From Bacteroidota bacterium (GTDB lineage Bacteria > Bacteroidota > Bacteroidia > UKL13-3): a stretch of 14,769 nt of DNA. Below are positions 13,609-14,769 of this stretch, piece by piece. The stretch is taken from NCBI GenBank assembly GCA_004293295.1, contig RDYC01000202.1:1-14769 (forward strand). The letters run 5' to 3'. The position numbers and the translations under genes are program-made. Every line of letters starts with the position of its first letter. Position 1 is the first letter of the stretch. The notes beneath the pieces are model-generated. The model saw only the letters and a program-made list of their open reading frames with translations. It did no database searches and was not told the origin of the DNA.

Positions 13609-14769
13609 ATGGCTGTAAACATTTCTGGCAATCAATCCGCAAGCGGTAACCAAAATTCCGGCACAACTTATGGTGTTGCGCTGTATTCGTTAATGTTATT
13701 GTTTTTTATGATGGGTTTTATTACCTGCTTAAACGATATATTAATTCCATACTTAAAAGCCATTTTTCAACTCAACTATGCCCAAGCCAATTTTATTAAC
13801 TTATGCTTTTTCGGGGCTTACTTTGTGATGTCTATCCCATCAGGAATGATCATCCAGAAGGTGGGCTATAAAAGTGCCATGATTTTAGGATTTGTGATTG
13901 CCGCTTTGGGATGTTTTTTGTTTTATCCGGCTGCTTCAACAAAAGTGTATGGGTTATTTTTGGCTGCTCTTTTTGTACTGGCTTCGGGTATCACATTACT
14001 TCAAGTTGCAGGTAACCCTTATGTTGCTGCATTAGGTAAACCAGAAACATCTTCTGCCAGGCTAACGCTAACCCAGGCATTCAATTCGGTTGGAACCACA
14101 ATTGCCCCTTACTTTGGCAGTATGCTTATTTTAGCCAATTTACCCAAAGAGATTACTGCTTCAACCGCTATTGATGTAAGTGCCGTGCAAACGCCTTACT
14201 TATTTATCGGAGCAACGTTGGTAATGATTGCATTGGTATTGTTTATATTAAAGCTTCCTGCTATATCACGCACGGAAGAAAACAGCGGTTCGGAACAAAC
14301 TGCCCATAAAAATGCTTGGGCTTACCGACACTTGGTTTTAGGAGCTGTTGGCATATTTTGTTATGTGGGAGCAGAAGTAGCCATTGGCAGTCATATCGTA
14401 AGTTATTTGCAACATCCTGATATTATGGGTATGACAGCAGAAAATGCCGGACCATTTGTAAGTTATTATTGGGGTGGCGCAATGGTTGGCCGATTTATTG
14501 GCAGTTATATCCTTCAAAAGTTTAACCCGGGAAAAGTATTGGCTTTTAACGCACTTATGGCGGTGGTGCTACTTATCATTAGCATATTAACGTCAGGGTC
14601 GTTAGCCATGTGGAGTATTTTATTGATTGGGTTAATGAACTCATTAATGTTTGCTACCATATTTACCTTGGCGGTTGATGGACTAGGAAAACACACTGAC
14701 GAAGGAAGTGGTATTTTATGTACCGCTATTGTAGGCGGGGCAATTGTACCTTACTTATATGGATTGGTG
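13609..14769 (+). CDS. FucP-family sugar:cation symporter, MFS (3' end outside window)
   Basis: 387 residues are visible and the frame is open at the right edge. After a polar N-tail with a repeated SGNQ (6-9 and 12-15) there are about ten visible TM helices. FucP/GluP-type markers: LMLLFFMMGFITCLNDILIP, YFVMSIPSGMIIQKVGYK, ITLLQVAGNPYVAALG and RLTLTQAFNSVGTTIAPYFGS; the central loop (ISRTEENSGSEQ) divides the N and C halves, and the C half has YVGAEVAIGSHIVSYL. Family members import fucose, glucose, galactose or related sugars with protons or sodium. Placed back to back with a GH13 enzyme, it likely takes up a sugar released by it. ATG at 13609 is the first in frame and fits the family N-terminus. 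No frameshift seen. Confidence 0.9.
   Translation, partial: MAVNISGNQSASGNQNSGTTYGVALYSLMLLFFMMGFITCLNDILIPYLKAIFQLNYAQANFINLCFFGAYFVMSIPSGMIIQKVGYKSAMILGFVIAALGCFLFYPAASTKVYGLFLAALFVLASGITLLQVAGNPYVAALGKPETSSARLTLTQAFNSVGTTIAPYFGSMLILANLPKEITASTAIDVSAVQTPYLFIGATLVMIALVLFILKLPAISRTEENSGSEQTAHKNAWAYRHLVLGAVGIFCYVGAEVAIGSHIVSYLQHPDIMGMTAENAGPFVSYYWGGAMVGRFIGSYILQKFNPGKVLAFNALMAVVLLIISILTSGSLAMWSILLIGLMNSLMFATIFTLAVDGLGKHTDEGSGILCTAIVGGAIVPYLYGLV

Noticed and set aside
1..14769. CRISPR array, IS element or prophage
   Set aside because: No regularly spaced direct repeats, no transposase, integrase or phage genes in any frame; the only repeat cluster is the tRNA-His region.

Overview
The window looks like a chromosomal piece from a member of the Bacteroidota. 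The gene content fits this phylum: a BatA-type double-transmembrane/vWA protein next to a degenerate dihydroorotase, an exported superoxide dismutase and a FucP-type sugar transporter. So do the low GC content, the near absence of Shine-Dalgarno sequences and several matches to the TTTG/TAnnTTTG promoter type. The closest order or genus cannot be told from this sequence alone. Gene density is high, no gap reaches 300 bases, and no insertion sequence, phage, CRISPR array or rRNA is visible.

Layout. (1) Positions 2-2314, plus strand: the 3' part of an endonuclease/exonuclease/phosphatase protein, a VIT1/CCC1 metal transporter with a natural His-rich N-terminus, a 55-residue lipoprotein and a secreted six-cysteine protein, all with gaps of 1-12 bases. 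(2) 2363-4772: a BatA/vWA membrane protein coupled to a YaeR-like VOC protein that starts with TTG. (3) 4856-6773: a dihydroorotase homologue that has lost its HxH metal motif, followed by an acidic protein of unknown function. (4) 7208-9985, minus strand: cystathionine beta-synthase followed by a hotdog thioesterase, and upstream an orphan polysaccharide flippase with a GTG start. (5) 10071-11237: a Mn-type superoxide dismutase with a Tat-like leader, tRNA-His(GTG), a perfect palindromic terminator, a nested stem-loop repeat and a partial second copy of the tRNA 3' end. (6) 11238-12083: a class I methyltransferase, convergent with (7) a GH13 alpha-amylase-family enzyme (minus) that is divergent from a FucP-family sugar transporter running off the right edge. 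These last two share a 59-base promoter region with a near-perfect inverted repeat.

How the parts work together: GH13 plus the sugar transporter form a small alpha-glucan use locus, probably co-regulated. The cystathionine beta-synthase gene makes a two-gene operon with the thioesterase. The VIT1 protein and the exported SOD both touch metal or oxidative stress, but nothing in the sequence links them directly. The most unusual material is the tRNA-His region (two U-U pairs in the acceptor stem, the 3'-end duplication, the structured repeat), the dihydroorotase without HxH, the lipoprotein/six-cysteine pair, and the GH13/transporter operator candidate. I did not find a clearly new multi-gene defence or mobile system.
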